Shown: positions 8,126-16,952, counted from the first letter of the stretch. The stretch is 51,546 bases of DNA from an uncultured Bacteroidota bacterium (GCA_903861145.1 CAIOTH010000112.1:1-51546), one strand, 5' to 3'. A program made the numbers and translations. Notes: a model not told the origin generated them from the letters alone.

Positions 8126-8965
8126 ATGAACCATTTAGTAGTTAAAAGGCCCGATTTCAAATCTGCTCACGATAGCTTAAATGCACTTACAAGTTTAGAT
8201 GTTAAGTATCTTTTAATTAAAAACTTCTTTGACGATGATGAGGTTAAATCAATTGTCAAGGATCTGAAAGCCTTACCACCCGAGCTTTGTACTGTCATTA
8301 AAACCGGATTCACTGTTTTCCCCCGTCAGGCATTCAACATTGCCGATCCGGGCGAGAAGTTAGATGTATACTTCTCGGCCACCGCCGAAGCCACTAATGA
8401 TTTGAAAGCCCACTTTGGTGTTGATGTGGTGCAACGGTTTGACGAGGTTTTTAAGGAAATAAACAACGGCAATACCGTACAGGTGCTTAACGGGCCTGGC
8501 AACGGCACTAAATTTACACCGGTAAACTACCGCTTGGTTACGCCGGAAGGAGGAGGATTGAAGGGACCCTCCATTATTCACAACGGGTCAAATATTACAG
8601 CGCGATGTGCAAATAGCACTTATAAGCACCTCACCGGATTAATCGATTTCGATAACCAGTTAAGTTTTTTTACCCTTCTTCAAAACGCTCAGGAGGGAGG
8701 CGACCTTACAATCTTTGATTTTAAACGCGATGATTACCCGTCTATTGAACAAAACCGGTACATTATAGGCCGAAACGGCACAAAAGTGGATCTTGAAGCA
8801 ACCAGCGAAAAATGTACGATACATATGGATCCCGGCGATTTAATGGTTTTTTCAGGCGGACAACTTTGGCATAAGGTAGAAATAGTTCAGAAGGGTGAGC
8901 GTATAACATTAGGTGGTTTCACCGCAATCAGGTACAGCGATAAAACGTGGCATTATTGGATTTAG
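8126..8965 (+). CDS. WelO5-like 2OG-Fe(II) halogenase-type protein, copy 3
   Basis: This 279-residue paralogue carries two extra residues. The triad region reads I-H152-N-G154-S, with H249 in GGQLWHKV and R259 in GERITLGGF. A one-residue insertion and a Gly-rich change precede the first ligand (EGGGLKGPSI instead of EVGAKATSGI), next to the active site. Its first 32 bases are identical to those of copy 1 although the genes diverge elsewhere. It starts 35 bases after copy 2. Its stop overlaps by four bases the stop of the convergent radical SAM gene. As with the other copies, halogenase activity is inferred from the H-x-G signature. Confidence 0.72.
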   Translation: MNHLVVKRPDFKSAHDSLNALTSLDVKYLLIKNFFDDDEVKSIVKDLKALPPELCTVIKTGFTVFPRQAFNIADPGEKLDVYFSATAEATNDLKAHFGVDVVQRFDEVFKEINNGNTVQVLNGPGNGTKFTPVNYRLVTPEGGGLKGPSIIHNGSNITARCANSTYKHLTGLIDFDNQLSFFTLLQNAQEGGDLTIFDFKRDDYPSIEQNRYIIGRNGTKVDLEATSEKCTIHMDPGDLMVFSGGQLWHKVEIVQKGERITLGGFTAIRYSDKTWHYWI

Positions 8966-10365
8966 GTGCGGGCCGGCAACTGTGGTCCATTCGCAAATTT
9001 AATTTTAGGTATTACCCTGTCAATCGGTGCATGTAGCAAATCACCTGCTATAAACTCCACTGGTATAAACATCATTTCGGTTAACGATTTTCTTACAACA
9101 GTTTCGTCAATTTCAGCAAGTATTTTACTCAGCCGGTTGTAAACCTCTTCTTTCTTTTCGGCCATCGCTCCTTCCGATAAAACATTGTAATTGTACAGTC
9201 GCTGAATAAATTTTTCTTTCAACGCGTCCAGGCTTTCTGCACCCAATTCCGATTTGGAGGTTTCATATTTATCTGCGCCTTCCGCCCATTTTTTAACCTT
9301 ACCGCTAAGCGATTTAAACTTATTGATGTTCAATTGGGCAACATCTGTTTTAGCCCTGGCAAACGAAGCCATGTCGTACGCCGCGCCAACAATCTCCAGG
9401 TTATTTCTGCCCCAATTCCATAACGAAGTATGAAAAGGATAATGTACGTAATGGAACACCAACGGAATATTTCTTGTGTTGCAAAAGTTTACAAAATCGG
9501 GCATCTCGTGCCAGTTTTGGCGCATCACACAAACGTTTAAACTAATGTGCCTTTTCATTTTAGCCGAAAGCTCATAAATAGTATTAAATCCATTCATTAC
9601 CCTTTCCAGGTTGCCGTTCTTTCTTACAACCGGGTAGTTCTCTTTATCTAATGAGTCAATCGAAAAGGAGATATTGAAATTACCGCTTTTAAACAAATCA
9701 ATAATACGCTGGTTAACCAACGAACCATTAGTAAGAACCGATATCCTGGCCTTGGGATTAACCTTAACCAGTTCATCCCAAATGTCATAGTGCAGGTCAA
9801 TCATAAAAGGCTCGCCGCCTACAAACCGCGCTTCATTTATATGTGGAAGAAATTCACTTAGCTGGGCTACAAATTGCTTGTCGTAAACCTGTTTAAAGGC
9901 AGGCTGCTTCTCACGGTTAACTCTTATAGACGATGAATACTCCCCGTTGCACATTATGCATTCGTAATTACAAGTATTACCTATTTCAAAATCAAGCATT
10001 AAGGGGTAATTCCCCTTGCTCTCTGCCGCCAGGTAATCATAATTTCTTAAAGCAGCACTATAGTAATTCGAATCAGCGATGTCCTTACCACATAAAGCGC
10101 ATCCTTTTGAAAAATCGTTTAACTCCAAATGGCTTCTTAATTCCTTCAGTGTATCACCAAACCATATGTCACGTATGCTTTGGTTCGAAATGTTGCCTAA
10201 AATATGTTGGCGGTTATGGCTACACGCCAAAACATTACCGGAATGCGCAAACCTTAACGACGAAAACGGGGCATGGCAAATTTTGGCCAGGGCCCGTTTT
10301 TCCCGGGTATCATTATAGTCTTCAATACTTTTTTTATTTGGCCTTAAGGCGTCAGGTGCCCGCAT
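8962..10365 (-). CDS. Radical SAM protein with N-terminal SPASM/twitch-like domain
   Basis: The 467-residue protein has the radical SAM cluster motif C132-x3-C136-x2-C139 in GNTCNYECIMCN and the GGEP motif in RFVGGEPFM. Before the core, residues 30-92 contain C30-x-P, G-x-V-x-x-C48, the IW of IRDIW, and GC89-x-x-C92. This is the cysteine layout of a SPASM/twitch domain, normally found C-terminal to the barrel. Such proteins usually modify peptides or act in unassigned pathways. No precursor peptide was identified nearby. It is the third gene of a compact minus-strand operon with the HTTM-like protein (two-base gap) and a small membrane protein. The product is unknown. Confidence 0.85.
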   Translation of the reverse strand: MRAPDALRPNKKSIEDYNDTREKRALAKICHAPFSSLRFAHSGNVLACSHNRQHILGNISNQSIRDIWFGDTLKELRSHLELNDFSKGCALCGKDIADSNYYSAALRNYDYLAAESKGNYPLMLDFEIGNTCNYECIMCNGEYSSSIRVNREKQPAFKQVYDKQFVAQLSEFLPHINEARFVGGEPFMIDLHYDIWDELVKVNPKARISVLTNGSLVNQRIIDLFKSGNFNISFSIDSLDKENYPVVRKNGNLERVMNGFNTIYELSAKMKRHISLNVCVMRQNWHEMPDFVNFCNTRNIPLVFHYVHYPFHTSLWNWGRNNLEIVGAAYDMASFARAKTDVAQLNINKFKSLSGKVKKWAEGADKYETSKSELGAESLDALKEKFIQRLYNYNVLSEGAMAEKKEEVYNRLSKILAEIDETVVRKSLTEMMFIPVEFIAGDLLHAPIDRVIPKIKFANGPQLPART

Positions 10366-10367
10366 AA

Positions 10368-11474
10368 TTACAATGTTTTTTCTTTCTGTTTTCCGGTGGC
10401 AAAAAGAAAACCGTTTAGCGTAATATACTCAATAAAAAAAATTGACATCAGCCCGTAAGTTATGAATAACGATATTGATACCTCATCGGGATAACCATTC
10501 AGCCAACCACTAAAGCCACGGGCATAAAACACTACCATGTAAATCACGTAAATTAAAACGAAGCAATACCAGTTCCCAGGTCTAAAAAAGGAAGCGACGT
10601 TTTTATCAAAAAAATTTACGGTTCTTCTAACTATCACCGAACGTTTCCAATCAACTATAAATACGGTTAAAAGAAGAGGGTAATAGCCAAAACTAATATT
10701 CAATCCCAAAAACACCAATATATGGAACGTTGCAATGCAAAAAAGACTTAGCCTGAAATATCGTGGATAAAGTAACGTTAGCAGTGGACTTACCTCGGCA
10801 ATCGCCGTAAAATAATCTCCGGCTTCCCAAAATAGTTTTGAGTGAAAGTGAATTAAAAAGGGGGCAAGTATTGCGGTTCTATGTGTAACGTAGTAATTAG
10901 TAACAAGGTAACCATACGTGGCCTGCGACGAAACCGAAAGCCATCCGCCGGCTATCTTTATAAAGCCGCTTGTAAAGTATGCAAATGCAATAAACATAGC
11001 CGAGTAATTAACCCAAAAGGTTGAGTTGTTGCTATTTTTTTTCAGCCCTTTATCTAAATAAGCATCTATCGAATATTTGTCCCCCCAGCCTGTTGGCGCC
11101 ATTAAAAATGTGAATAATGGTACCAGGATGGTGCTGTTTATTTGCCCGAAAGCCCATGCAAACGAATAGCATATTATGAAGGAAATCGCAAAGCCGTACG
11201 ATGCCAGTTTTGTTTTATAGCCGGCTAATAACATGACTGCAAAAAGTGGTATCGAAAAATTAAACAGGTGCAGCACTAACACAGGGGGAAACCGATGAAA
11301 GAAAAACGCAAAGCTGGGATACGCATGAAAAAATACAGGTGGAAATTCGCCCATCCACTCAAAATGATACATACCCGCAAAAAGCAGAAAGGAGGCAGAT
11401 GTTGCTATCCTTACGAGTGCCAATTGCTCTGGGCTTAATTGATATTCCCCTAACCATGCCGAAAATCTATCCAT
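10368..11474 (-). CDS. HTTM/gamma-carboxylase-like integral membrane protein
   Basis: The 368-residue protein has roughly eight or nine hydrophobic helices. The start LALVRIATSASFLLFAGMYHFEW resembles the beginning of HTTM (horizontally transferred transmembrane, vitamin K-dependent carboxylase-like) proteins, as does the repeated pattern of short loops with aromatic residues. Known members carboxylate glutamate, but most bacterial ones are unassigned. Its ATG begins directly after the TAG of the upstream small gene, implying translational coupling, and its stop lies two bases before the radical SAM start. The three genes probably act together. A DoxX-like assignment is the main alternative. 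Confidence 0.6.
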   Translation of the reverse strand: MDRFSAWLGEYQLSPEQLALVRIATSASFLLFAGMYHFEWMGEFPPVFFHAYPSFAFFFHRFPPVLVLHLFNFSIPLFAVMLLAGYKTKLASYGFAISFIICYSFAWAFGQINSTILVPLFTFLMAPTGWGDKYSIDAYLDKGLKKNSNNSTFWVNYSAMFIAFAYFTSGFIKIAGGWLSVSSQATYGYLVTNYYVTHRTAILAPFLIHFHSKLFWEAGDYFTAIAEVSPLLTLLYPRYFRLSLFCIATFHILVFLGLNISFGYYPLLLTVFIVDWKRSVIVRRTVNFFDKNVASFFRPGNWYCFVLIYVIYMVVFYARGFSGWLNGYPDEVSISLFITYGLMSIFFIEYITLNGFLFATGKQKEKTL

Positions 11475-11948
11475 CTATAATGTTATATGTTGAACTCTCG
11501 TTCGCTTCGTTTCAGCAATATTTATTGAGTCCGAAAATCCATACCGCTTTTCAACTTTGTAGAAATCAATCGAGGTAATATCGCTTCTTCCCGAAAGCAT
11601 ATACGTTTTTTGCCGTAACCACTTTATAAAAAGAGAGTCATGCGCCAGCTCAGGCCGCTCATTTTCTAATATCCAATGGGTACTTGTTGCCCGTATGGGT
11701 TTCGGCATATCTCCTAAAAGGTCGTGGTGGCTGTATGTAAGTGTATCTCTATTATTAAAATGTACAACAACAAGTGGTTCGGTGGTAGGTATATTTTGCA
11801 TATCAAATTTACCATACCCAAACATTGGCATTACAACGGCAGGATAAAATTTGGTACGATTTACATACACAAAAAACTGCACAAACAGGCACAGCAATGA
11901 TATGCTGAAAAATATCTTAAGTCTTTTTTCTGAATTACTGAAAACCAT
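11475..11948 (-). CDS. Small membrane-anchored protein, partner of the HTTM-like gene
   Basis: The 157-residue protein has one N-terminal hydrophobic helix (about 12-28) followed by a soluble domain with PMFGYGKFD, VVVHFNNRDTLTYSHHD and a C-terminal region rich in polar residues. I do not recognise a family. The soluble part has strand-like alternation and no catalytic motif. It is the first gene of the three-gene minus-strand operon and abuts the HTTM-like gene without a spacer. A subunit or accessory role for the membrane enzyme is inference. Confidence 0.65.
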   Translation of the reverse strand: MVFSNSEKRLKIFFSISLLCLFVQFFVYVNRTKFYPAVVMPMFGYGKFDMQNIPTTEPLVVVHFNNRDTLTYSHHDLLGDMPKPIRATSTHWILENERPELAHDSLFIKWLRQKTYMLSGRSDITSIDFYKVEKRYGFSDSINIAETKRTRVQHITL

Positions 11949-12084
11949 AAAGCTTACAACGAAAGATAAGCATTTTGAATCGGGTCAATTATTATATTTA
12001 CCATGAGTGTTTCTAAATTAGATAACCTTTTGCCATAAAGTATTTTCAGCCAAAGCTAAAAGTGCGCAATTAAATTACGGTATT

Positions 12085-13455
12085 GTGAACAATTTTGGAA
12101 AAGCAATTATCACGCAACGCGAATATTTTGTTGCCGGCCACACCCGCGATATCGCTTTTAGGATTGAGGTGCTTAAGAAGCTGAAAAGCTTAATATCCAA
12201 ATTCGAGCTCGAAATAATAAATGCCCTCAAGGCTGATTTGGGCCGAAGCGGCTATGAAAGTTTTATTACCGAGAATATTGTTGCATTTGACGAATTGAAC
12301 GCTGCAATTACCAATCTTAAAAAATGGAGCGCTCCTAAATCTGTAGGCACGCCGGTGCAATTGTTTCATTCTAAAAGTCAGGTGGTTTATGAGCCGTTGG
12401 GTTTGGTGCTTATTATTTCGCCTTGGAACTTCCCTTTCCATTTAACTTTTGCGCCCTTGGCGGGTGCCATCGCCGCAGGTAATTGCTGTATGATAAAGCC
12501 TTCCGAGTTGGCTCCTAATTCCTCTGCTATCATTGCTAAAATCGTAAACGACAATTTTGATGCCGGTCACTTATTGGTTCACCAGGGTGGGCATGAGGTA
12601 ACCCAATCTTTATTACAATACAGGTTCGACCATGTTTTTTTTACCGGTAGCACCGCAAATGGTATCGAAATTTATAAAATGGCCGCCGCAAATCTTACGC
12701 CGGTAACTATGGAGTTAGGAGGTAAATGTCCCTGTATTGTCGAACCGGATATAAATGTTGAAATAGCCGCAAAGCGCATTGCCTGGGGCAAGTTTTTAAA
12801 CGCCGGCCAAACCTGCCTGGCACCCGATTATTTATTGCTGAATAAAAAAGTTGCAGCGCAATTTATTTCTCAATTTAATTCAACAATCGAATCGTTTTTT
12901 GGTAAAAGCCCACTTGATAATGACGACTGGCCGCGAATGATTAGCCCAAAGCATTTTAACCGGGTTCTGGATTTAATGAAGGATGGCAAAGTAAGTTACG
13001 GGGGTAATCATAGTGTCGAAAGTTTAAAAATAGCGCCAACCATTTTAGTAGATGTTTCTCTGCAGTCAAATATTATGCGCGAAGAGATTTTTGGGCCTGT
13101 TTTACCCATCGTTCTATACGAAAAAGTAGATGAGGCGATTGCAATAATAAATTCTTTAAGCAAGCCGCTTGTAGCATACGCATTTACGGGTAATGACACA
13201 ATCAAACAGCGAATTGTAAATGAAACTTCATCTGGTGCGGTATCATTTAATGAATGTCTTATGCACGGCGCCAATGGCAATTTGCCTTTTGGTGGCGTTG
13301 GCCATAGCGGCATAGGGCGTTACCATCATCGTTTCAGCTTCGAAACATTCTCAAATGCAAAAAGCGTGTTCTCCCGCTCATTTTGGCCAGACCCTGGTTT
13401 TAGATACTCACCTTATAAGGGAAAAGATACCGCGTTTATCAAAAAGTTCATTTAG
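12085..13455 (+). CDS. Aldehyde dehydrogenase (class 3/fatty-aldehyde type)
   Basis: The 456-residue length and missing long N-terminal extension fit the ALDH3/YwdH/CalB group, which oxidises fatty or aromatic aldehydes with NAD(P). Catalytic residues are visible: N115 in SPWNFPF, E210 in MELGGKCP and nucleophile C244 in NAGQTC. FTGSTANG provides the nucleotide-binding turn, and EEIFGPVLP and PFGGVGHSGIGRYHH are family blocks. The chosen start is GTG at 12085, fitting the usual N-terminus of the group. It is convergent with the sulfotransferase gene at the end of the lipid operon and divergent from the radical SAM operon. A fatty-aldehyde substrate made by the neighbouring acyl-activating genes is plausible inference. 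Confidence 0.9.
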   Translation: MNNFGKAIITQREYFVAGHTRDIAFRIEVLKKLKSLISKFELEIINALKADLGRSGYESFITENIVAFDELNAAITNLKKWSAPKSVGTPVQLFHSKSQVVYEPLGLVLIISPWNFPFHLTFAPLAGAIAAGNCCMIKPSELAPNSSAIIAKIVNDNFDAGHLLVHQGGHEVTQSLLQYRFDHVFFTGSTANGIEIYKMAAANLTPVTMELGGKCPCIVEPDINVEIAAKRIAWGKFLNAGQTCLAPDYLLLNKKVAAQFISQFNSTIESFFGKSPLDNDDWPRMISPKHFNRVLDLMKDGKVSYGGNHSVESLKIAPTILVDVSLQSNIMREEIFGPVLPIVLYEKVDEAIAIINSLSKPLVAYAFTGNDTIKQRIVNETSSGAVSFNECLMHGANGNLPFGGVGHSGIGRYHHRFSFETFSNAKSVFSRSFWPDPGFRYSPYKGKDTAFIKKFI

Positions 13456-13481
13456 TGAGCGCGTAGTAAAGGATGGAGATA

Positions 13482-14276
13482 TCACCTGCCGGTCAAAAGT
13501 TCAAACTTCTTTTCTATTCCCTTAATTTGGGGGTGATAGCTGTCAAAAAAATGAGCATGGTCTTTAGTCCAATCAGTCGTATTGGGCCCTTTATTTTCAT
13601 GCGTCCTTTTAGCATCTATTAAACTAGTGTCAACTTCCAAAAATGCAGCCAGGTTTAAAACATTTGAAGATATCTCGTTGGTCCGTAGCAACAAAACATC
13701 CTTGTCAGCAATAAAATCAAGTATTTTATTGTTTTGGTTAATCCAATAGTTAATTAGCTTGGGAATAAACAGATTGGCTTTCTCTATCACCCTTTCAATG
13801 TTGCCGAACTCCGGCTTTAAAATTGTCTTTTCAAAAAGTAAATCAACATACATTTCGTGCCATATTTCGCTTGGCAAAACAGCTAACTGGTATGCTGTAA
13901 AATTTACAAAAGAATTAATCCACGATTTGCAGTCACGAAAGCTATATATGTATTTTACATTTTGCTCGGTATTTGATAACGATGGAATAAAATAATGATT
14001 GAACGTAGATATATCAGGCTTAAACTCGTTGGCGTGGTTGCGTGAATTTATAAAATCATGCCAGGCCTCATCTGGTAAATTCTCCTTGGTTCGCATCCAA
14101 ATAGTATTCATGGCCTCAGCAAACATAAACTCGTGATTTGGGCCAAAATTGTATAACATGGCATATATGCTCGACGAGCCTGTTTTGGGCAGGCCTATGT
14201 AATAAACTTTGTGGTTTAAAGTTTTGAATGACTCAACCGAAGCCCCGCTATTCTTAAATAATCTATGAATACTCAT
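13482..14276 (-). CDS. PAPS-dependent sulfotransferase family protein
   Basis: The 264-residue protein has the 5'-phosphosulfate-binding loop GLPKTGSSS at 28-36 with Lys31. A second block KYIYSFRDCKSW fits the 3'-phosphate-binding strand and helix (R-x-x-x-S form). The C-terminal DWTKDH and surrounding region fit the sulfotransferase fold. Family members transfer sulfate from PAPS to hydroxyl or amino groups of lipids, sugars or small molecules. It is the last gene of the minus-strand operon 20399-13482, 30 bases after the GNAT-like gene. In context it would add a late sulfate decoration. The acceptor is unknown. Confidence 0.8.
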   Translation of the reverse strand: MSIHRLFKNSGASVESFKTLNHKVYYIGLPKTGSSSIYAMLYNFGPNHEFMFAEAMNTIWMRTKENLPDEAWHDFINSRNHANEFKPDISTFNHYFIPSLSNTEQNVKYIYSFRDCKSWINSFVNFTAYQLAVLPSEIWHEMYVDLLFEKTILKPEFGNIERVIEKANLFIPKLINYWINQNNKILDFIADKDVLLLRTNEISSNVLNLAAFLEVDTSLIDAKRTHENKGPNTTDWTKDHAHFFDSYHPQIKGIEKKFELLTGR

Positions 14277-14306
14277 ATCAACACTAATCTGAAAAATTCA
14301 GAAAAT

Positions 14307-14972
14307 TCAATTCTCTATTTCAACTTTTACTTTACTCCTTATATCACTGGGCAAGTGATTTGCCAGCGATAAAAATAAATTACGGCATAATTCATTATCA
14401 ACCAATTTATCCATCACAATCGTTATATCAAACCTGTAATCGTATAGTGTACCAAGGGCTTTTCTTATTTTATTAGTCGATTGCTCATACGGCTGGCTCT
14501 CTGTCTCTGTCAAGGTAATCTCATTTTTATCTTTGTTAATCTCTTTATCGGCCCCAAACCATTCGTAATTAGTAAGCGCCCTATTGTTGGTAGCCAAAAC
14601 ATTGCCATAAAATTTTTTAATGCCAAACAGAAACCGGCAAATATCCATAAAGCTTATCATAAACAGTGCCGCCATCGAAGAGTCAAATAAATCTTCCGTT
14701 GCAATAAAAGTGCCCGGCTCTGCCAAACTAACTTCGTAATCAATATGGCGCAACAGGCAGTAGCCTATTACACCGTTATTTTTTTTGGCAATAAAATAGT
14801 GGTTGTTGATTGTATCTTCTTTTTTAAACCAGGCAATTTGCTGCTCTTCCGAAACCTCACCTTTGTTAACCAGGTAGTTTTGTATTACCGGTGTGTTGCG
14901 CAATAAGCGAAGCTCTTCCAGGTTTTTCCAATTTACCTTTTCAAACTCAAAATGGTTGGTTTTTATTATCAC
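14307..14972 (-). CDS. GNAT-family N-acyltransferase
   Basis: The 221-residue protein shows the GNAT order: an N-terminal substrate strand (RLLRNTPVIQNYL), a central beta4 region (HYFIAKKNNGVIGYCLLRHID), an acidic strand and the C-terminal N-x-x-A segment (ATNNRALTNYEWFG) typical of RimJ-like enzymes. A tail of about 60 residues beyond the core is unusual. It starts with GTG overlapping the TGA of the carrier protein gene by three bases, so the two are translationally coupled. Acyl transfer from the carrier protein or CoA to an amine is the likely role. The substrate is not evident. Confidence 0.72.
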   Translation of the reverse strand: MIIKTNHFEFEKVNWKNLEELRLLRNTPVIQNYLVNKGEVSEEQQIAWFKKEDTINNHYFIAKKNNGVIGYCLLRHIDYEVSLAEPGTFIATEDLFDSSMAALFMISFMDICRFLFGIKKFYGNVLATNNRALTNYEWFGADKEINKDKNEITLTETESQPYEQSTNKIRKALGTLYDYRFDITIVMDKLVDNELCRNLFLSLANHLPSDIRSKVKVEIEN

Positions 14973-15199
14973 CGCTTGCTTAATGAACTAATAAGAGAAT
15001 ACAAATCAGCAACAGTTTTGCACGATTTAATTTGCTGATCCGAAAGTTTAACGGCGAAAGTTTCTTGCACCTTGGCACGTACAATAACAATGTTTAGCGA
15101 ACTCCATCCCAGCAATTCTAACAAGTCAGAATCTGCCACAATGAGTCCAACCTTAATTTCAGCAAATTCTTCGCGCAAAGCGTTTATTAGTTTGTCCAT
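14969..15199 (-). CDS. Acyl carrier protein-like protein
   Basis: I start this gene at the ATG at 15197-15199, four bases after the TAG of the ligase gene. That gives a 76-residue protein of normal carrier length. A longer frame from 15247 would overlap the ligase by 44 bases. The phosphopantetheine site reads LLGWSSLNIV: the attachment Ser is present, but the usual Asp just before it (DSL) is Ser. Helices 1 and 2 and the C-terminal KTVADLYSLI fit the carrier fold. Placed between an acyl-adenylating ligase and a GNAT enzyme, it probably receives the activated acyl chain. Whether the altered motif is still pantetheinylated cannot be seen. Confidence 0.75.
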   Translation of the reverse strand: MDKLINALREEFAEIKVGLIVADSDLLELLGWSSLNIVIVRAKVQETFAVKLSDQQIKSCKTVADLYSLISSLSKR

Positions 15200-15203
15200 A
15201 ACA

Positions 15204-16952
15204 CTATGCGTAAATTTCAACCAGGGCGTTTTTGAACTTGTGTTCAATTTCGTGTCTCTTTAATTTCATGCTTGGCGTAAGTTCACCGTTTTCAATAGTA
15301 AAGCTCTCGCTCAATAATTTAAACCCGCGAATCTGCTCCGATTCGCTATAATCAATATTATACTCGTCAATAATTTTTTGTATTTCGCTCAACACCCGTT
15401 CATCATTTATTATTTGGTTTGATGTCAATGTACCCGAAGCATCATTGAGGATGAACTTTTTGATATTGATAAAGTTAGGCACTATCAATACCGAAATAAA
15501 TTTTTCATTCGCCCCCGCTACAATGCATTGCTGAATGTATAACGAACTATTTAGCCTTTTCTCTATAACCTCGGGTGCTACATATTTACCCGCTGTTGTT
15601 TTGAAAATATCCTTTAGCCTGCCTATTATTTTCAGGTATTTGCTGTCAACAAGTAAACCTTTATCCCCGGTTTTGAAAAACCCCTCGTCATCAAAACAGC
15701 TATTACTATACTCTGGCATTTTATAGTAACCCGAAAACATGTATGGGCTACGGCACAACACCTCACCGCTATCTTCTATTTTTATTTCTACATCCCTAAA
15801 CAAAGGTCCAACGGTGTTAAACTTAATACCTCTTTTATCGCAGTTCACCGAAATTACGTGGCACTCTGTCATGCCAAATCCCTCATACACGGGTATACCT
15901 GCCATCCAAAAAAACTTCATTATTTCGGGTGGTATGGCAGCTCCTCCGGCCATAATAAATCGCACCTGTCCGCCCATAATACCTCGTATTCTTTCGTACA
16001 CTATTTTGTCAAAAAGCTTTCGCAATAACCGGGCGCTTACTGATAATTTTGCCTGCGGTTCGTACCGTGCGGTAAAATCTATAGCAGCTTTAAAAATGGC
16101 TCTCGAAATCCCCTTTAACTCACCGGTCTTCTCAATTGTACCGGTGCGCACTTTTTCAAGTAACATAGGCGAGCCCAAAAAAATGGTAGGCTTAATTTCC
16201 TGCATATTTTGAATAATGCTTAGCATGCTCTCCGCGTAATAAGTGCATATGCCATTTAACTGGTAAAAGTAGTTAAGCGATCTTTCCGAGCTTACGCTTA
16301 ACGGCGCGTAACTAATAGCCCGGTCGGTATAATTAATGTCATAAATATCTTTAAGTGCATTTACCGTTTTCACTATGGCACTATGCGAAACCATGGCCCC
16401 CTTGCTCTTACCCGTGGTACCCGATGTTAAATAAATCGAACAAATATCACCGGGCTTAACGGCGCCTTTATACCAGGCTAGCATTTTGGAGTCTTCCCTG
16501 GTACTGGTAAACTCCATCAAGTCATATATTGATTTTGAATAACCGCAATTTTCAAAACTGTAGATGCCTTTAATTTTTGGGTTGTGCTGTTGTATCTTTT
16601 TTACCTGGTCATAAAGTAATTTACCGCTTACAAAAACAAATTCCGCATCGGTATACTCTAAAGAATAGCTCAAATCTTCAAAGTTAAAATTGGGATATAA
16701 CGCTACATGTATTGCCCCGGTTTGTAGAATGGCCATATCCAGTATGTTCCACTCAGGCTTATTAAAGGTTACTGAGGCCACCTTGGTTTCTTTTACTACG
16801 CCGGCGTGAATAAGCGCTATGCTTAACCGGTTGGCCATTTGGCCGTATTCGGTAAACGAAATCGTTTCCCACCGGTTATCTTTTTTGAAACCGAAGGCGG
16901 CCTTGTTGGGATTTATTTGTGCCTGTTGCTCAAGTATGTCAAAAACTCTCAT
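15204..16952 (-). CDS. Long-chain fatty acyl-CoA/acyl-AMP ligase
   Basis: The 582-residue adenylate-forming enzyme has the AMP-binding P-loop YLTSGTTGKSKGAMVSH (174-190). It also has GFGMTECHVISVN, the C-terminal hinge DGFFKTGDKG-like block (DEGFFKTGDKGLL) and a GRLKDIFKTTAGKYVAPE segment typical of long-chain acyl-CoA synthetases. It activates a carboxylic acid with ATP. The carrier protein gene follows after four bases, so loading of an acyl chain onto that carrier is the simplest model, with CoA as the alternative acceptor. It sits 38 bases after the diiron-enzyme gene in the same operon. Confidence 0.9.
   Translation of the reverse strand: MRVFDILEQQAQINPNKAAFGFKKDNRWETISFTEYGQMANRLSIALIHAGVVKETKVASVTFNKPEWNILDMAILQTGAIHVALYPNFNFEDLSYSLEYTDAEFVFVSGKLLYDQVKKIQQHNPKIKGIYSFENCGYSKSIYDLMEFTSTREDSKMLAWYKGAVKPGDICSIYLTSGTTGKSKGAMVSHSAIVKTVNALKDIYDINYTDRAISYAPLSVSSERSLNYFYQLNGICTYYAESMLSIIQNMQEIKPTIFLGSPMLLEKVRTGTIEKTGELKGISRAIFKAAIDFTARYEPQAKLSVSARLLRKLFDKIVYERIRGIMGGQVRFIMAGGAAIPPEIMKFFWMAGIPVYEGFGMTECHVISVNCDKRGIKFNTVGPLFRDVEIKIEDSGEVLCRSPYMFSGYYKMPEYSNSCFDDEGFFKTGDKGLLVDSKYLKIIGRLKDIFKTTAGKYVAPEVIEKRLNSSLYIQQCIVAGANEKFISVLIVPNFINIKKFILNDASGTLTSNQIINDERVLSEIQKIIDEYNIDYSESEQIRGFKLLSESFTIENGELTPSMKLKRHEIEHKFKNALVEIYA

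Noticed and set aside
6351-8965. Reading the three paralogues as ordinary 2OG hydroxylases
   Set aside because: The metal-binding Asp/Glu is Gly in every copy, while the His and Arg ligands are kept; an ordinary hydroxylase would need the carboxylate. It remains possible if another side chain substitutes.
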